From CAZJDM01 sp964544765 (GTDB lineage: Bacteria; Bdellovibrionota_B; Oligoflexia; CAYFLR01): 55,492 nucleotides of DNA. The position numbers and the translations under genes are program-made. Below, one piece after another: positions 1 through 8,761 of the stretch (its first letter is position 1; each line of letters begins with the position of its first letter). The notes below the pieces were generated by a model. The model did no database searches. It saw only the letters and a program-made list of their open reading frames with translations, and was not told the DNA's origin. The stretch is taken from assembly GCA_964544765.1 (NCBI GenBank), contig CAZJDM010000006.1, positions 1 to 55,492 of the forward strand, given 5' to 3'.

Positions 1-383
1 TCATTGCAGGAAAAACATCTCCTTAAATTTTGTGCTTAGTTTTAGGACAATGGTGTTACTGTTATAAAATTCCTAGATGGGTTCCTCATAGTGGTTTTAG
101 AGATTTATTGCCACCTAATTTGGGATATTTTACTCAAAATAAAAAATCGATTAGGGATGCTATCAGATCTGAAAGAAACCCAGTATTAGCCATTCTTCTG
201 GTTTCTATTTTGTTTGGCGTTGTGGGGTGATTGCAAGTAGTACTTATGAGTCAATCGTAATTGTTGTGGCTAACGAACCTCAGACAATGGAAATTAATGG
301 CTCCAACTAAATTAATTATTACGTGGCTACTTAATTAATACAGTACATCAGTTACAGATTTATACTTTTTGAAGATACATCAC
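1..383. other. Left edge, no gene I can support
   Basis: A plus-strand frame from a TTG at 30 to a stop at 230 could encode 66 residues ending in a hydrophobic stretch. It has no ribosome binding site, no ATG and no resemblance to a family I know. A stop at 24-26 in the same frame shows it is not the tail of a long upstream gene. It may be a degraded fragment. The remaining bases to 383 are AT-rich, and I see no hairpin or promoter there that I would defend. Confidence 0.4.
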
Positions 384-1472
384 CTAATCACCTACGTCTT
401 CTTCTAGTGCGATTACTTCTGTTTCTGGTACGCAATTTATACCCATGTAAATCTTCGTTAATAAAGCAGGAGCCCAACTCTTGATAAACCCCCCCTCTTC
501 TGAGTTGTTACTTAAATTAAATGTTTCTAATATTCTCAGCGCAATTTCCACTTTTTCTATCCAGCCTCTGTCTTTTAGCTTTTGATAAGTCATTTCTTGG
601 GTTCCCATACCTACTTGAATTAAAGCATTAGAGTCTGCCAGACTTAGACGACCATCCGGATTAGGAATTGGAGCGAAGTCGAGAGCATGACAATTTCTTA
701 TCTTAACTGTGTTAGTGATATCATCACAAACAATTCCTCCTGCATCTCTTGCCTCAATCTCATCATCGGCCAAACATGTCCCATCATTACTTTGCTGTTC
801 ATTTGTTGTAAACTTAAGCTCTAGTTTATAAGCTGAGTATGCATTGGACCAAGGATCTATTCCAATAGCGTATGCATTACCTACCTCCACCTTGAATTCA
901 TTATCATCATCAGTATTTGCATTATTCTCCACAACATTATCACGTGCGGTACTCTTTACGTTGTGAAGAGGATTACCTGGAAAAAATTTATCATTTGGTT
1001 GTCCGCAATAAGTATAGGAAGGGCTTTTGCATTGGTTTATTCGCTCCCCGTTCCTATAAATCCTCAGATAAGTGCCACCATTATGACGGCTATCATTATT
1101 TTGAGTGAGTCCTGTAAGAGAAATCTTTATTTTTCCATCGACTGTAGGTCTAAACAAATAGTAGTCATAGTAGTCCTCATTATATCCGATAGACCCCTCC
1201 ACAACGACTGAACCACTTGCAAGTGTAGTCTGTGATATGTCTTCAGCGCTTCCAATAGTGCCGCCAGCATCACCACCATTGACCTCAGTACTACCAATTT
1301 TGTCAGTTGGACCAACATTCGGTGCGAGCCGGTTAGGGGTCGAGCTTAATAAATCTGCTTGTGTGTCTTGCATGTCGGGAGAACAGTTGGCAAGTAAAAA
1401 TGGAAAAAGTAGACAAATCCCAAGCAGAGAGAGCTGTTTGTATTTAGACCCTAAAATGTTTAATCTATTCAT
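384..1472 (-). CDS. Lipoprotein with PPC-like beta-sandwich domain
   Basis: A secreted lipoprotein of 362 residues. The signal peptide ends in a lipobox LLANC, so Cys30 would be lipidated, and Ser at +2 suggests the outer membrane. Residues about 75-125 resemble a bacterial pre-peptidase C-terminal (PPC) domain: the pattern GSIGYNEDYYDYYLF followed by GKIKISLTGL is typical. Near residue 272 the stretch NPDGRLSLADSNALIQVG looks like one dockerin-type calcium-binding repeat, but only one copy is visible. The start is well supported by AGGAGGG about 6 bases upstream. The role is unknown; PPC domains usually sit on exported enzymes, and no catalytic domain is visible here. Confidence 0.8.
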   Translation of the reverse strand: MNRLNILGSKYKQLSLLGICLLFPFLLANCSPDMQDTQADLLSSTPNRLAPNVGPTDKIGSTEVNGGDAGGTIGSAEDISQTTLASGSVVVEGSIGYNEDYYDYYLFRPTVDGKIKISLTGLTQNNDSRHNGGTYLRIYRNGERINQCKSPSYTYCGQPNDKFFPGNPLHNVKSTARDNVVENNANTDDDNEFKVEVGNAYAIGIDPWSNAYSAYKLELKFTTNEQQSNDGTCLADDEIEARDAGGIVCDDITNTVKIRNCHALDFAPIPNPDGRLSLADSNALIQVGMGTQEMTYQKLKDRGWIEKVEIALRILETFNLSNNSEEGGFIKSWAPALLTKIYMGINCVPETEVIALEEDVGD

Positions 1473-1685
1473 TATAATCCCTCCTGTAATATTGGTTTAG
1501 ATTAAAATTCAGATTGCCGCCGAGTATCACATATAGATTCCGTCGGAACATTTGTTTTAAAGTTTAGTCTTTGTGGTAAATTCACTGTTTACAGATGGTT
1601 ATAGTATTGAACTGCGAGTCGAATTATTAAAACGGTGGATAGGAAAAAGCTTTTTTACATCCAATATTTCAGCAAGTTAAGATTC

Positions 1686-1730
1686 TACACCTGTAAAATT
1701 TTTTCCGGAAAAGTTTATACACCTGTAAAA
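1686..1730. promoter_or_regulatory. Direct repeats flanking a palindrome, possible operator
   Basis: This lies in the 321-base gap upstream of the minus-strand lipoprotein gene. The 13-base sequence TACACCTGTAAAA occurs at 1686-1698 and again at 1718-1730, start to start 32 bases (about three helical turns). Exactly between them sits the perfect palindrome TTTTCCGGAAAA at 1701-1712. The arrangement looks like a regulator site, although I see no convincing promoter hexamers. The rest of the gap shows nothing else I can support. Confidence 0.4.
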
Positions 1731-1793
1731 AATAGATTTTTCTAGGATCGTTAAAACCTGAGTTCAGAGCAACTACTAAAGAAAAGTGAGAGC

Positions 1794-2402
1794 CTATTCA
1801 CTAGCACTTACTACAACACTAGGGACAACCAGTTCCAAATGTTCAGAAGAAATTTTATCTACATTCACACTACCAAAAAATCTGCTCGGAGCAAACACTT
1901 CTGGTAGGTCTTGACATCGGACAAACATAAAATTACCATTCTGTCCTACAAGAGGACCACCACCCAAATAGTTGAACTCTCTTCCTTCTTCTAAATAACC
2001 ATATTTCAAGATTCTAGCTACATCCTGGGGTGAAACTGGAAGATAATAGTAACCCGGTTCTTGATGCCTAGCTTTGATTGCAGCGTAAATTTTTTCTAAT
2101 TTATCAAACTTCCATATTTTATCACCCTCACTGACAAGTTGTTTTCGTACTTGAGCAAATCTATTGGCCACTCCTCTTAAATGCGATAGCAATTCTTGTT
2201 TTTTAGCTAACAATTCTGCAAAGGAATAAACTCGGCTTTTGGTAGAAAGAAAAAATTTTCCCCCACCTTGCTTGGCTGCCGCCATCATTCCATTACAACC
2301 CGATGATGAATTACCCGGTGATGTACCAGGTAGCCCGTTCAGGGTAGTAGTATTCATTAGAAATAAAATAAAAAATGGATAAATTTTTCGCCACTGTAAC
2401 AT
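1794..2402 (-). CDS. Small exported protein of unknown function
   Basis: About 202 residues from the ATG at 2402, chosen because AAAGGAG lies 9 bases upstream. A start at 2465 would overlap the upstream gene and put the hydrophobic segment far inside. Residues 8-20 form a signal-peptide-like core (YPFFILFLMNTTT). A Gly/Ser/Asn-rich stretch follows, then a helical region with many Lys and Arg. The C-terminal half, with SPQDVARILKYGYLEEG followed by GPLVGQNGNFMFV, faintly recalls small ADP-ribosyltransferase-like folds, but I see no catalytic signature. It lies downstream of another exported protein on the same strand and is probably co-transcribed with it. Confidence 0.6.
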   Translation of the reverse strand: MLQWRKIYPFFILFLMNTTTLNGLPGTSPGNSSSGCNGMMAAAKQGGGKFFLSTKSRVYSFAELLAKKQELLSHLRGVANRFAQVRKQLVSEGDKIWKFDKLEKIYAAIKARHQEPGYYYLPVSPQDVARILKYGYLEEGREFNYLGGGPLVGQNGNFMFVRCQDLPEVFAPSRFFGSVNVDKISSEHLELVVPSVVVSASE

Positions 2403-2427
2403 TAAGAATACTCCTTTAATTGAATTA

Positions 2428-3660
2428 TCATTTAGCATGGGGATGCCTATTGGCCAATCTACCACATGATGATCTGTCAGCTAACCTACTTAACTCATTA
2501 CCAATGAACCTCGAACTACCATTGGGCAATAAAAGCCTCCTAAAAATTCCATCACTTACATGAACCCTTATTAAATCTTCAATATATCTATCTGGATTTT
2601 CGAACACTTTGGCTGTCCCTGATTCAGGTTCTACCGGCAAAATTAACGAAAATGGAGCTGTATCAATATAAATTCGATCAGTATATTTATGGCTGGCAGA
2701 TTCACCCATTAAGTTGTATGTAGAGATTCCTCCAATTTTAATTTCACTTAAATTATGTGGCTCACCATAAAAAATTCTGGCATTTCCTTCATACCCAATT
2801 ATTTCCACCACTATTATCTTCTGTTCCGATCGACGATAAAAAACTTGGAAACTAGAAAAATTACCATTTACATTACTGCCAGATGATTCACGACTATCCA
2901 ATAATCGGAATTGCCTTTTTAAATAAGGGAAAAACTGTTCTAACGGTGGATTTTCGAATAACTCTATTCCTAATCTTTCAGGGAATTCCTGTACAACGAA
3001 CAATTCAATAGGTCGATAATTTATATCAGGAATCAACACAGGCAGATGCTTAGGTGGGATTTGAGGGTTTATGCTATACGCAAATCTTAGTATTTCAGTT
3101 CCAGGAAGTTGGACTTCAATCATTGATTTTCTTTCTGCATGTCCAGAAGAATTGTCTACCCAGGCACGAACACCTTGCACCCGCACCAATAATCTAGTAT
3201 TCTGACCAACATATACAAATACTGATACTTCTTTTTTACCTCGAGCCGCAGATGATCCACTTAGATCTGAATCTGCCTTAACAACTTGGGTTTCCACTCC
3301 TTCAAACCATCTTCTAATGGTTGATGATCCAATATTTATAGGTTCGCCATCTATCGGATTTAGCCATTCACGTTTAGAAGCTCTATCGATTTGATCTTCG
3401 AGAGATGCATCCCATCTCCTCATTCCGGTATTCACTTGTTCAACAACTTCTGATCGAAATTCACTCCACTCCTGACTTAGGGGACCTAGAACTGTCCTGG
3501 TCACAGGTTGGCTTACTCTTTCTTCTAAAAACACTTCTATATGAAATAATCTAGAGCCTTGACTAGTTTTCTGAACAAATAAGAATCTCTTAGCAATTGC
3601 TTGCGAAGAAACTGCTATCACTAAAAAAATCATTACAATCCTAAAATGTGTCCGAAACAT
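2428..3660 (-). CDS. Exported protein of unknown function
   Basis: A 410-residue protein with a clear Sec signal peptide: positive N-terminus, hydrophobic core at residues 9-19, and a likely cleavage after AIA near residue 23. The mature part is rich in beta-strand-like segments with no repeats and few cysteines, and I recognise no family. A membrane anchor after the signal is not visible, so it is probably periplasmic or secreted. It starts 4 bases after the stop of the PAS-HTH regulator gene on the same strand and is probably in its operon. It is followed by the small exported protein at 1794-2402. Confidence 0.7.
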   Translation of the reverse strand: MFRTHFRIVMIFLVIAVSSQAIAKRFLFVQKTSQGSRLFHIEVFLEERVSQPVTRTVLGPLSQEWSEFRSEVVEQVNTGMRRWDASLEDQIDRASKREWLNPIDGEPINIGSSTIRRWFEGVETQVVKADSDLSGSSAARGKKEVSVFVYVGQNTRLLVRVQGVRAWVDNSSGHAERKSMIEVQLPGTEILRFAYSINPQIPPKHLPVLIPDINYRPIELFVVQEFPERLGIELFENPPLEQFFPYLKRQFRLLDSRESSGSNVNGNFSSFQVFYRRSEQKIIVVEIIGYEGNARIFYGEPHNLSEIKIGGISTYNLMGESASHKYTDRIYIDTAPFSLILPVEPESGTAKVFENPDRYIEDLIRVHVSDGIFRRLLLPNGSSRFIGNELSRLADRSSCGRLANRHPHAK

Positions 3661-3663
3661 GTA

Positions 3664-4557
3664 TCATCTCCCAACGTTTTCTAAGTTGTCTAAGTTCTCA
3701 ATGGTTTCAATGTTTTCTAAGTTTTCTAAGTTCTCAATGGTTTTAATGTTTTCAGATTTTTCAAGTACATCAGGTTTTTCAAGAGCCTCATGGGTTTTAG
3801 TAGCTTTTGAAATTTCAAAGTTTTCAAGGGATTCTAGAGTGTCTATTTTTTGAAAATCACTACTAGCTACATCATCCTGATCAGGCGATCCTTCATATTT
3901 CTTGAGTTTTAAATAAAGAGTGCTTCTATTGATCCCTAAGATTTTAGCTGCTTTTGATTTGTTCCATTTGGTTTGTTCCAAAACTTTAATAATGGTCCGG
4001 TATTCGTCATCTTTAGAACCTAATAGTTTTCTAGGTTGTTTCTGCTCCTGATTGCTTTTATCTATATTACTTTTATCTATAACCTGATGATATTTTTGTT
4101 GTTCTTGTATATTTTTCTCTAAATTATTTACCCGTGTCTCATCACGGATTACCAAAATACCACCATACAATTTGTCGTTTTTATCTTTTAAAGGATAAGA
4201 AAAAAGCGAAACAACTTGACTTTGGCATTGCTGTTTATAACATTCAGAACGATTAATTTTTAGGGGGCGTTCCTCTTTAATAGTTTTAAGAAGTATTTGA
4301 AAGCAGCTACACTGACAATTACAAGAATAGAAGAGCTTATCTACTATATCATCCCGAACCAGTCCGCATATGGTCTCAACCTTCTTATTAGCCTCAGTCA
4401 CTCTTAAATCGGTGTCTACAGAAATAATAGCATCATCAACGCTGTTGAAGATAGCAGCACCAATGGCTTCGTAGTAATGGTTCTTTTCGGTATTATAATC
4501 ATCCTCTTGGTTTTTCTTTTTAACCAAATTGCGGATATAGTTGGTCATTCTTGCCAT
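3664..4557 (-). CDS. PAS domain regulator with Fis-type HTH, cysteine-rich
   Basis: A predicted DNA-binding sensor of 297 residues. Residues about 30-145 form a PAS domain (DDAIISVDTDLRVTEANKKV near the start, GGILVIRDET at the end). Inside it is an unusual CxCxCxC cluster (Cys79, 81, 83, 85) plus Cys64, Cys106 and Cys111, which could bind a metal or sense redox state. Residues about 185-221 are a Fis-type helix-turn-helix (NKSKAAKILGINRSTLYLKL). The AAA+ domain that links PAS and HTH in sigma-54 activators is absent, so it probably does not act with sigma-54. The C-terminus is a Glu/Asn/Leu-rich repeat tail. AGGA lies about 8 bases before the start. It leads an operon with two exported proteins. 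Confidence 0.82.
   Translation of the reverse strand: MARMTNYIRNLVKKKNQEDDYNTEKNHYYEAIGAAIFNSVDDAIISVDTDLRVTEANKKVETICGLVRDDIVDKLFYSCNCQCSCFQILLKTIKEERPLKINRSECYKQQCQSQVVSLFSYPLKDKNDKLYGGILVIRDETRVNNLEKNIQEQQKYHQVIDKSNIDKSNQEQKQPRKLLGSKDDEYRTIIKVLEQTKWNKSKAAKILGINRSTLYLKLKKYEGSPDQDDVASSDFQKIDTLESLENFEISKATKTHEALEKPDVLEKSENIKTIENLENLENIETIENLDNLENVGR
3676..3747. repeat. Two 36-base tandem units in a coding tail
   Basis: Two near-identical 36-base units (3676-3711 and 3712-3747) begin with GTTTTCTAAGTT. They encode the 12-residue repeat at the C-terminus of the PAS-HTH regulator, with IENLENL-type units. The period is a multiple of three, so copy-number change would keep the reading frame. Confidence 0.75.
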
Positions 4558-4810
4558 ATCTTTTCCTAAAGCTTGACGAACAATAATTTCAACGAAACGA
4601 AAAATTCTTCAATCGAAAAATCTTCAAATCTATTTATGTTATTCTCTTAGAGCAATAAATGTGCCAATCAAACAAAGATTATGGAAGAAATTAATTTTTA
4701 CCTCTATTATTAGATACTTTTCATTTGATACTATGTATTATTGTATATAATAATAATAATTAACAAATGGTAAAAATTATCAAGAAATTGACGAGAAAAC
4801 AAGTTGAATC

Positions 4811-4848
4811 CTACACTTTGTGGAACCACAATACTACACTTTGTTGAA
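4811..4848. promoter_or_regulatory. Direct repeat with inverted repeat in a divergent gap
   Basis: CTACACTTTGTGGAA (4811-4825) recurs with one change at 4834-4848, 23 bases apart. The first copy overlaps TTGTGGAACCACAA (4818-4831), an inverted repeat with 6-base arms. The site lies between the divergent PAS-HTH regulator gene and the small membrane protein gene, so it could be the regulator's own operator. The rest of this gap (4558-4925) is very AT-rich and shows nothing else I would defend. Confidence 0.4.
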
Positions 4849-4925
4849 TTGGTAATACAATTTGAGTACAATCAGATAGAGTGAAATCACAAAGAATACA
4901 ATTTAAAACTAAAACTGGTATTTGT

Positions 4926-5198
4926 ATGAAAGAGTATAATGTTAACGTAAAATTTAAATTGAATCTAGATTGGCGCCAAATCTTCTTCTTAGTATCCATT
5001 TGCTTTTGTTCGTGCTTAATTACTTATCATATTCTCGTAACCTTTAATCAACAACTAACCTCACAAAGAACCAACTTTCCTTCTGATTCGTGGGGAGAAC
5101 CTCGAAATATCAATATTAATCAAATTCAAAGACAAATAAAAGAAGGAAAACTATCCAACAAAAATGCCGATTTTTATGAGGCTCTTGAGAAATTATGA
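4926..5198 (+). CDS. Small single-pass membrane protein
   Basis: About 90 residues from the ATG at 4926; a GTG at 4881 would add 15. Neither start has a good ribosome binding site. One hydrophobic segment (FFLVSICFCSCLITYHILV) follows a basic N-terminus, so it is an inner-membrane protein with the tail outside, or an uncleaved signal anchor. The tail is polar and ends in a helix-like stretch (IQRQIKEGKLSNKNADFYEA). No family recognised. It precedes the PilZ gene by about 110 bases, with a promoter between them. Confidence 0.55.
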   Translation: MKEYNVNVKFKLNLDWRQIFFLVSICFCSCLITYHILVTFNQQLTSQRTNFPSDSWGEPRNININQIQRQIKEGKLSNKNADFYEALEKL

Positions 5199-5250
5199 TC
5201 AACAAGTAAAAAATCCAGCTACTTTTTCATAATAACCTACCCGTGTTGTG

Positions 5251-5279
5251 TTGTTTTTTCCATTCAATTTAATTATAAT
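5251..5279 (+). promoter_or_regulatory. Sigma-70-type promoter for the PilZ-lipase operon
   Basis: TTGTTT at 5251-5256 and a consensus TATAAT at 5274-5279 are separated by 17 bases. The predicted transcript would start about 20 bases before the AAAGGA ribosome binding site of the PilZ gene at 5308. Confidence 0.5.
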
Positions 5280-5307
5280 ATTTTAATGATCTAACAAAGG
5301 AAAATAA

Positions 5308-6066
5308 ATGGGAATTTGGAAAAAGGTTACATCTTTATTTTCACAATCAGAAACTAAACAAACTAGAGGATATGCCCGACGCCAAAGCCGTTTAGCTATC
5401 CATGAACTGCATCAAATTTTTGCAACTATCGAAAAACCGGTCAAAATTGACTATATTCCGATTAGAAACATAACAACTCAAGGTGCCGGATTAATAAATA
5501 TTAAAGAACATTTATCCTTGATCAATCCTGAAGATAATATTGAGGGCTTTTTTACTATTTCAGACCAACAATACTCTTTTAAAGGAAAAATCATCCACAA
5601 AACTGACGAACTGGTTGGAATTAAATTTGATGATAGTTGTTTGGACCTACCTTACATGATTACTCAATATTTTGATATCGAAAGAAATGCTGATAAAATG
5701 CTAGAAATAAGTCCAGACGCCCTACAACAAGAACAAGGTATTGAAAACCACTGGTTTGTTAGTCAAAATACTAAATACGATCTTTTTTATTCTATAAAAG
5801 ATCGTAATGTAATTCGCTTTCGACTGACTTTTGCTGATAATTTTCTTCTGGGAGAAAAAGATAAACCTATACGACATGGAGTTGTAAAAGCAGATAATCC
5901 GGAAGAGGCAGACCATATCGGTATTAAACAAGTAGATATGGTTCAATCCACTACCAATATTCCTATAGAAGTTAAAGAAAAAGCTATCCGCGTATTAAAG
6001 GGAATCAACGATCTAAACAAGGATCATCAAAATAAATTAATTGAATTACTGATTGCTAATAATTAG
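5308..6066 (+). CDS. PilZ domain protein, likely c-di-GMP binding
   Basis: A 252-residue protein with no signal peptide or membrane segment, so probably cytoplasmic. The N-terminal part carries both PilZ signatures for cyclic di-GMP: an RxxxR motif (Arg24-Arg28 in RRQSR) and an N-x-T-x-x-G motif (Asn54 to Gly59) about 30 residues later, before a beta-barrel-like region. The C-terminal 120 residues have no domain I recognise. AAAGGA lies about 8 bases before the ATG. The stop codon abuts the ATG of the lipase gene, so the two are co-transcribed; this could place lipase expression or export under second-messenger control (inference). Confidence 0.75.
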   Translation: MGIWKKVTSLFSQSETKQTRGYARRQSRLAIHELHQIFATIEKPVKIDYIPIRNITTQGAGLINIKEHLSLINPEDNIEGFFTISDQQYSFKGKIIHKTDELVGIKFDDSCLDLPYMITQYFDIERNADKMLEISPDALQQEQGIENHWFVSQNTKYDLFYSIKDRNVIRFRLTFADNFLLGEKDKPIRHGVVKADNPEEADHIGIKQVDMVQSTTNIPIEVKEKAIRVLKGINDLNKDHQNKLIELLIANN

Positions 6067-8682
6067 ATGATGCAAATATTCATTTTTAAGGTATTTTTCT
6101 TTCTTTTACTACTATTGCAATTTCTATCAGCCTGTGGTGATACTTTACTCTTGTCCTTAAAAGATGACCCTCGTCCAGAAATAAATATCAATGATGGAAA
6201 TTACACTTACAAAAACACCGGTAAATTTTGCCACGAATGCACCGTTGCCCAATTTGATATAGACAGGGGACGTGTTCCCTTTCCCAGCGATGATATACTA
6301 CAAATAGTTAATATTCAATTAGCAGCTACTGGAGTAAAACCCATAAATGGACTACCCAAAAACGTACCTATTCGCATACCATTTGACGGAACCATTAAAC
6401 ATACCTTCGATAACAAATGGCCGCAAAGTCTGTATATATTTAAGGAAGGTGATCCTAAGGCCAAAATAAATCCTTGGCCCTCATCAGTAACAATAGATGG
6501 TATTGCTGGCGATTTTAAAACCGTATATTTTGATAAACGATATGATTTAATCTTAGTGCCTAAGGCAGATACCTTTGAAGATGGAACTAGATATTTAGTG
6601 ATCGTTACTAAACAAATGCTGGATCAGCAGGACAAGGCCATTGATGAATCTATTGCTTTTACCTTACTTAAATCAAAGAAACCATTAATGGAAAATTTTA
6701 AGATTAACAAACATCTGGCAATCTTAGAAGAAATGAGTTTACGAGAAGTTATTCCTATTGAGTTAGCTCGAACAAATTTATTGCCTTTAATTGAAAAAGC
6801 TAAAACTTTAGTTCCACGTAAAAATATGGCCCTAACCTTTGTATTTACTACACCTCAAGTAAATCAAGAAATAGCTGACCTTAGAGAAAGCTTAACTAAC
6901 CAAATGTTTGGAAAAACCTCATCTATCTATGAAGCAGCCAACACACCAATAGTACTTTCCTATTTAAATTTAGGAAAAAATCCTTCTATTGGTTTAACCA
7001 CTGTTTATCAAGCAAACTTATCAGAGTTAGGAAACTTATCAGATCAAGAGAATTTATCAGATTTAAAGGATTTTGGTTTATCCGACTTTTATAGTGAAAT
7101 TTCTACAAATTCCAATACCAACTTTTTACCTCTTTTCACTACCCCCATTGATTTTAATGGTGATGATAAAGCTGATAATCTTACTTTAACGAGACCATTA
7201 CAATCCGCAAAAGAAATCCATATTGATAAAATTTACCGTGGGCATTTTCCTTGTATGAATTTCTTGTCTACTGCCCCCTCAGAAATAAAAATAGAAATGG
7301 ATAATAATAATGACAACTATGATACTAAAACCAGTATTAGTGAAAATACTTATAATGCTAGCTCCAATACTACTAATAACGACAATGCTAACTCTAACGC
7401 TAATATTTCCTATAATATTGAGAATTGGTCCCTCGATTTACCCAACAGATCGTTTTCTCCTGGTAATGATTGTCCCAAAGTTGATTCTGCTACAAACCCC
7501 ACAGCACTTTCGGTAGAAAATAGCTTAGATTTTTGGTTGTCTGTTCCCAGGACCAGCAATAACAATGACACCAATAATATTAATGAACCACATATAGTTA
7601 TTTATCAACATGGTTTAGGTGGTGATAGTAATGAATTTATTGCCATCGCCAATCGTATGGCCGAAAAAGGTATCGCAGTTATTGCGATTGATGCTTTTGC
7701 TCATGGAGCACGAAATACAGATACTTCTGGCAATGCGCTAATGTCATTTTTTAACTTTCAAAACCCAGAGCAAACAGCTGATTACATGATTCAAACGGCT
7801 ATGGATTTAAGTCGATTAACAGTTCTATTAAAAACTAATCCGATTATTCTATCACTTCTTGGCTTACAACAGTCAGCTAAAACAACAATTAACAGCCTCT
7901 TTCCTGACTCTTTCATTCCTAACTCAGATTTAAAATCGGATACTAAGTTGGTTTTTAAGTCTGATTTAAAAAATGATAATTCAAATGATGACTATATGGA
8001 TCTTCGCTCAACAACGGTAACAACTATTTTACGAGAAGTTATGCCTAAGGTACATTTTGTTGGTTTATCCTTAGGTGGTATTTTGGGTGTTTTATTAAAA
8101 TCTTACCCCGTTCCGATTAATCGAATGATATTAAACGGAGCTGGTGGTGATATCGCTGATATTGTGTTAAATAGTCCACTTTTGGGTAAACAAATGATTA
8201 TTCCCGCCTTATCTAGTTCACTCAACTTAGAAATCGGATCACCAGAATTGTACTCAGCCTTAGTCGCAATGGAAATACTAATCGAAAACGCCATGTTTTC
8301 CAAGGAAGCAGATCCTTTAGCAGTAGCTGATTTAGATCAATCTATCAACTTTTTACAACAACAGATTATAGACGATTCCACTGTTCCCAACGATAATGGT
8401 CAATTATTAACTCAATCGTTTGCAACTATGGTTATTATTGGAAATGATGGCGATCAAGATCTAGAGACTGTTTCTAATCAAGATTACAAGTGGAATTTTT
8501 ATCCAGAAAGCTACTCCTCTGTTATGGGTGGAACTGGGGCAGGAATAAGAGCCGGACACACCTTTTTGATAGATAACAGTACAACAGCCACCTGTGCCAG
8601 TCAGTTACAACTAAGACAATTTTTGTTAGATGGTACAGTTTTAGATCCAACTGGTGAAATTATTCAAGCTGAATGTGATTAG
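6067..8682 (+). CDS. VolA-like lipase/phospholipase lipoprotein
   Basis: An 871-residue surface or outer-membrane lipoprotein predicted to hydrolyse lipid esters. The lipobox FLSAC puts the lipid on Cys23, with Gly at +2. Residues 43-60 carry an FDxxRGxVPFPSD-type motif seen at the N-terminus of VolA/Pla-type bacterial lipases. The alpha/beta-hydrolase core has an oxyanion loop HGLGG at 515-519 and the nucleophile elbow GLSLG at 666-670 (Ser668). A His in GIRAGHTFL near the C-terminus is the likely catalytic base. An Asn/Asp-rich linker at about 415-450 separates the two parts. Length is close to that of VolA-type lipases. It starts directly after the PilZ gene and is convergent with the EEP lipoprotein gene. 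Confidence 0.78.
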   Translation: MMQIFIFKVFFFLLLLLQFLSACGDTLLLSLKDDPRPEININDGNYTYKNTGKFCHECTVAQFDIDRGRVPFPSDDILQIVNIQLAATGVKPINGLPKNVPIRIPFDGTIKHTFDNKWPQSLYIFKEGDPKAKINPWPSSVTIDGIAGDFKTVYFDKRYDLILVPKADTFEDGTRYLVIVTKQMLDQQDKAIDESIAFTLLKSKKPLMENFKINKHLAILEEMSLREVIPIELARTNLLPLIEKAKTLVPRKNMALTFVFTTPQVNQEIADLRESLTNQMFGKTSSIYEAANTPIVLSYLNLGKNPSIGLTTVYQANLSELGNLSDQENLSDLKDFGLSDFYSEISTNSNTNFLPLFTTPIDFNGDDKADNLTLTRPLQSAKEIHIDKIYRGHFPCMNFLSTAPSEIKIEMDNNNDNYDTKTSISENTYNASSNTTNNDNANSNANISYNIENWSLDLPNRSFSPGNDCPKVDSATNPTALSVENSLDFWLSVPRTSNNNDTNNINEPHIVIYQHGLGGDSNEFIAIANRMAEKGIAVIAIDAFAHGARNTDTSGNALMSFFNFQNPEQTADYMIQTAMDLSRLTVLLKTNPIILSLLGLQQSAKTTINSLFPDSFIPNSDLKSDTKLVFKSDLKNDNSNDDYMDLRSTTVTTILREVMPKVHFVGLSLGGILGVLLKSYPVPINRMILNGAGGDIADIVLNSPLLGKQMIIPALSSSLNLEIGSPELYSALVAMEILIENAMFSKEADPLAVADLDQSINFLQQQIIDDSTVPNDNGQLLTQSFATMVIIGNDGDQDLETVSNQDYKWNFYPESYSSVMGGTGAGIRAGHTFLIDNSTTATCASQLQLRQFLLDGTVLDPTGEIIQAECD

Positions 8683-8708
8683 GGGGAGCAAAATCAATTT
8701 AAAATCAG

Positions 8709-8748
8709 GTAATGTTTTAAAATTGGGCAATGTTTTAAAACATTACCC
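8709..8748. terminator. Inverted repeat between convergent genes
   Basis: GGTAATGTTTT (8709-8719) pairs perfectly with AAAACATTACC (8737-8747). A second, nested near-palindrome covers 8725-8748. It sits in the 79-base gap between convergent stop codons and could terminate in both directions. No long T run follows it, so the call is moderate. Confidence 0.5.
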
Positions 8749-8761
8749 ATAATTTGTCTGA

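Noticed and set aside
30..230. 66-residue frame with a TTG start
   Set aside because: No ribosome binding site, no recognised family, and a stop directly upstream in frame.
1856..2000. ADP-ribosyltransferase toxin
   Set aside because: The resemblance in the small exported protein rests on a few residues with no catalytic motif.
2428..2465. 38-base overlap between two exported-protein genes
   Set aside because: Disappears when the downstream gene is started at 2402, which has a good ribosome binding site.
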